A stretch of 64,000 nt of DNA from Mallotus nudiflorus (lineage: Eukaryota; Streptophyta; Magnoliopsida; Malpighiales; Euphorbiaceae): the NCBI GenBank assembly GCA_947683625.1, contig CANTUR010001077.1, positions 124,001 to 188,000 on the forward strand, given 5' to 3'. Below, piece after piece: positions 63,264-64,000 of this stretch (positions within the stretch are counted from its first letter, which is position 1; every line of letters starts with the position of its first letter). Below the pieces are notes generated by a model. It did no database searches and was not told the origin of the DNA. It saw only the letters and a program-made list of their open reading frames with translations. A program made the position numbers and the translations under genes.

Positions 63264-64000
63264 ACATGTTCAAAAACATTTGTGCAGAGATTTGCACGAG
63301 TTCACGTTTTGCATTCAAACATGTGCAAATGTGCCTAAATTGTGCATTCAATTATGTCAACTGTATTCATGGGTTTATAATTCTAGGATAAGTATTGTGA
63401 ATATGCAATTAGAACATTGGATAACATGTTCAAAACCATTGGTGCACAAATTTACACGAGTTCACGTTTTGCGCACAAACATGTGCAAATGTGCACAAAT
63501 TGTGCATTCAATTATTATGTCAATTGTGTCCACGAGTTTAGAATTCTAGAATAATTACTTATTATTATAAATGTTGAATTGGAACATTGGATAACATGTT
63601 CAAAACCATTTGTGAACAACTTTGCACGAGTTCACGTTTTGCATTCAAACATGTGCAAACATGCACAAATTGTGAATTCAATTGTGTCTACTGTGTTCAT
63701 GAGTTCATAATTCTAGAATAAGTACCTAGTGTTGTAAATATTCAATTGGAACATCGGAAAACATGTTCAAAACCATTTGTGCACAAAATTGCATGACTTC
63801 ACGTTTTGCGTACAAATATGTGCAAATGTGCACAAATTGAGCATTCGATTATGCCAATTGTATTCATGAGTTTATAATTCTAGAATAATTAGTTAGTATT
63901 GTAAATACACAATTGGAAGATTGGATAACATGTTCAAAAGAAGGATTTGTGCACAAATTTGCATGTGTTCAAGTTTTACGTACAAACATGTGCAAATGTG
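63264..64000. repeat. Satellite, start of second hybrid unit, cut by window end
   Basis: It begins with the same ACATGTTCAAAAACATTTGTG as 60906 and shares its private variants (GTGCAGAGATTTGC, AAATGTTGAATTGG, CAAACATGCAC, TCAAGTTTTACG) 2358 bp downstream. One clear difference is TTTTGCATTC here against TTTTCAATTC near 61281. It continues beyond the window. Confidence 0.92.

Overview
This window looks like part of a plant (probably flowering-plant) centromere or other satellite heterochromatin block. It holds Ty3/gypsy LTR retrotransposons and a long satellite array with higher-order structure. I see no host gene, tRNA, rRNA, bacterial feature or CRISPR array. I cannot name the species. The plant call rests on the plant-type Gag-Pol polyprotein, the primer-binding site matching plant initiator tRNA-Met, and the AT-rich satellite of about 166 bp.

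Layout. (1) 1-20869, plus strand: a head-to-tail array of one LTR retrotransposon family in which neighbouring copies share LTRs. The order is partial internal region, LTR1, internal, LTR2, internal, LTR3, internal, LTR4, with a unit period of about 6106 bp. Each unit encodes a single Gag-Pol frame: Gag with a CCHC knuckle, aspartic protease, RT, RNase H and integrase. All three units that start in the window carry the same nonsense codon in RT plus small frameshifts, so the array grew by DNA-level duplication rather than repeated transposition. (2) 20870-54044: 33 kb of satellite DNA. The monomers are 160-170 bp, and eleven of them form a higher-order repeat (HOR) of exactly 1825 bp, repeated about 18 times with no net length change. 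(3) 54045-60905, minus strand: a complete 6861-bp element of the same family, with two LTRs (824 and 825 bp), PBS, PPT and a perfect 5-bp target duplication (ACATG), inserted into the satellite. Its polyprotein frame has two nonsense codons and no frameshift. (4) 60906-64000: the satellite resumes in phase, but one HOR plus 517 bp of the adjacent LTR has been tandemly duplicated (period 2358 bp), giving a hybrid satellite/LTR unit.

The element's LTRs begin TGATG and end CATCA. Its Gag-Pol frame runs through the polypurine tract and about 66 codons into the 3' LTR, and it lacks a classical chromodomain. These traits fit the CRM (centromeric retrotransposon) clade as I remember it. With the HOR satellite they make a functional or former centromere the leading hypothesis, but CENH3 occupancy cannot be read from sequence. 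No copy in the window appears autonomous.
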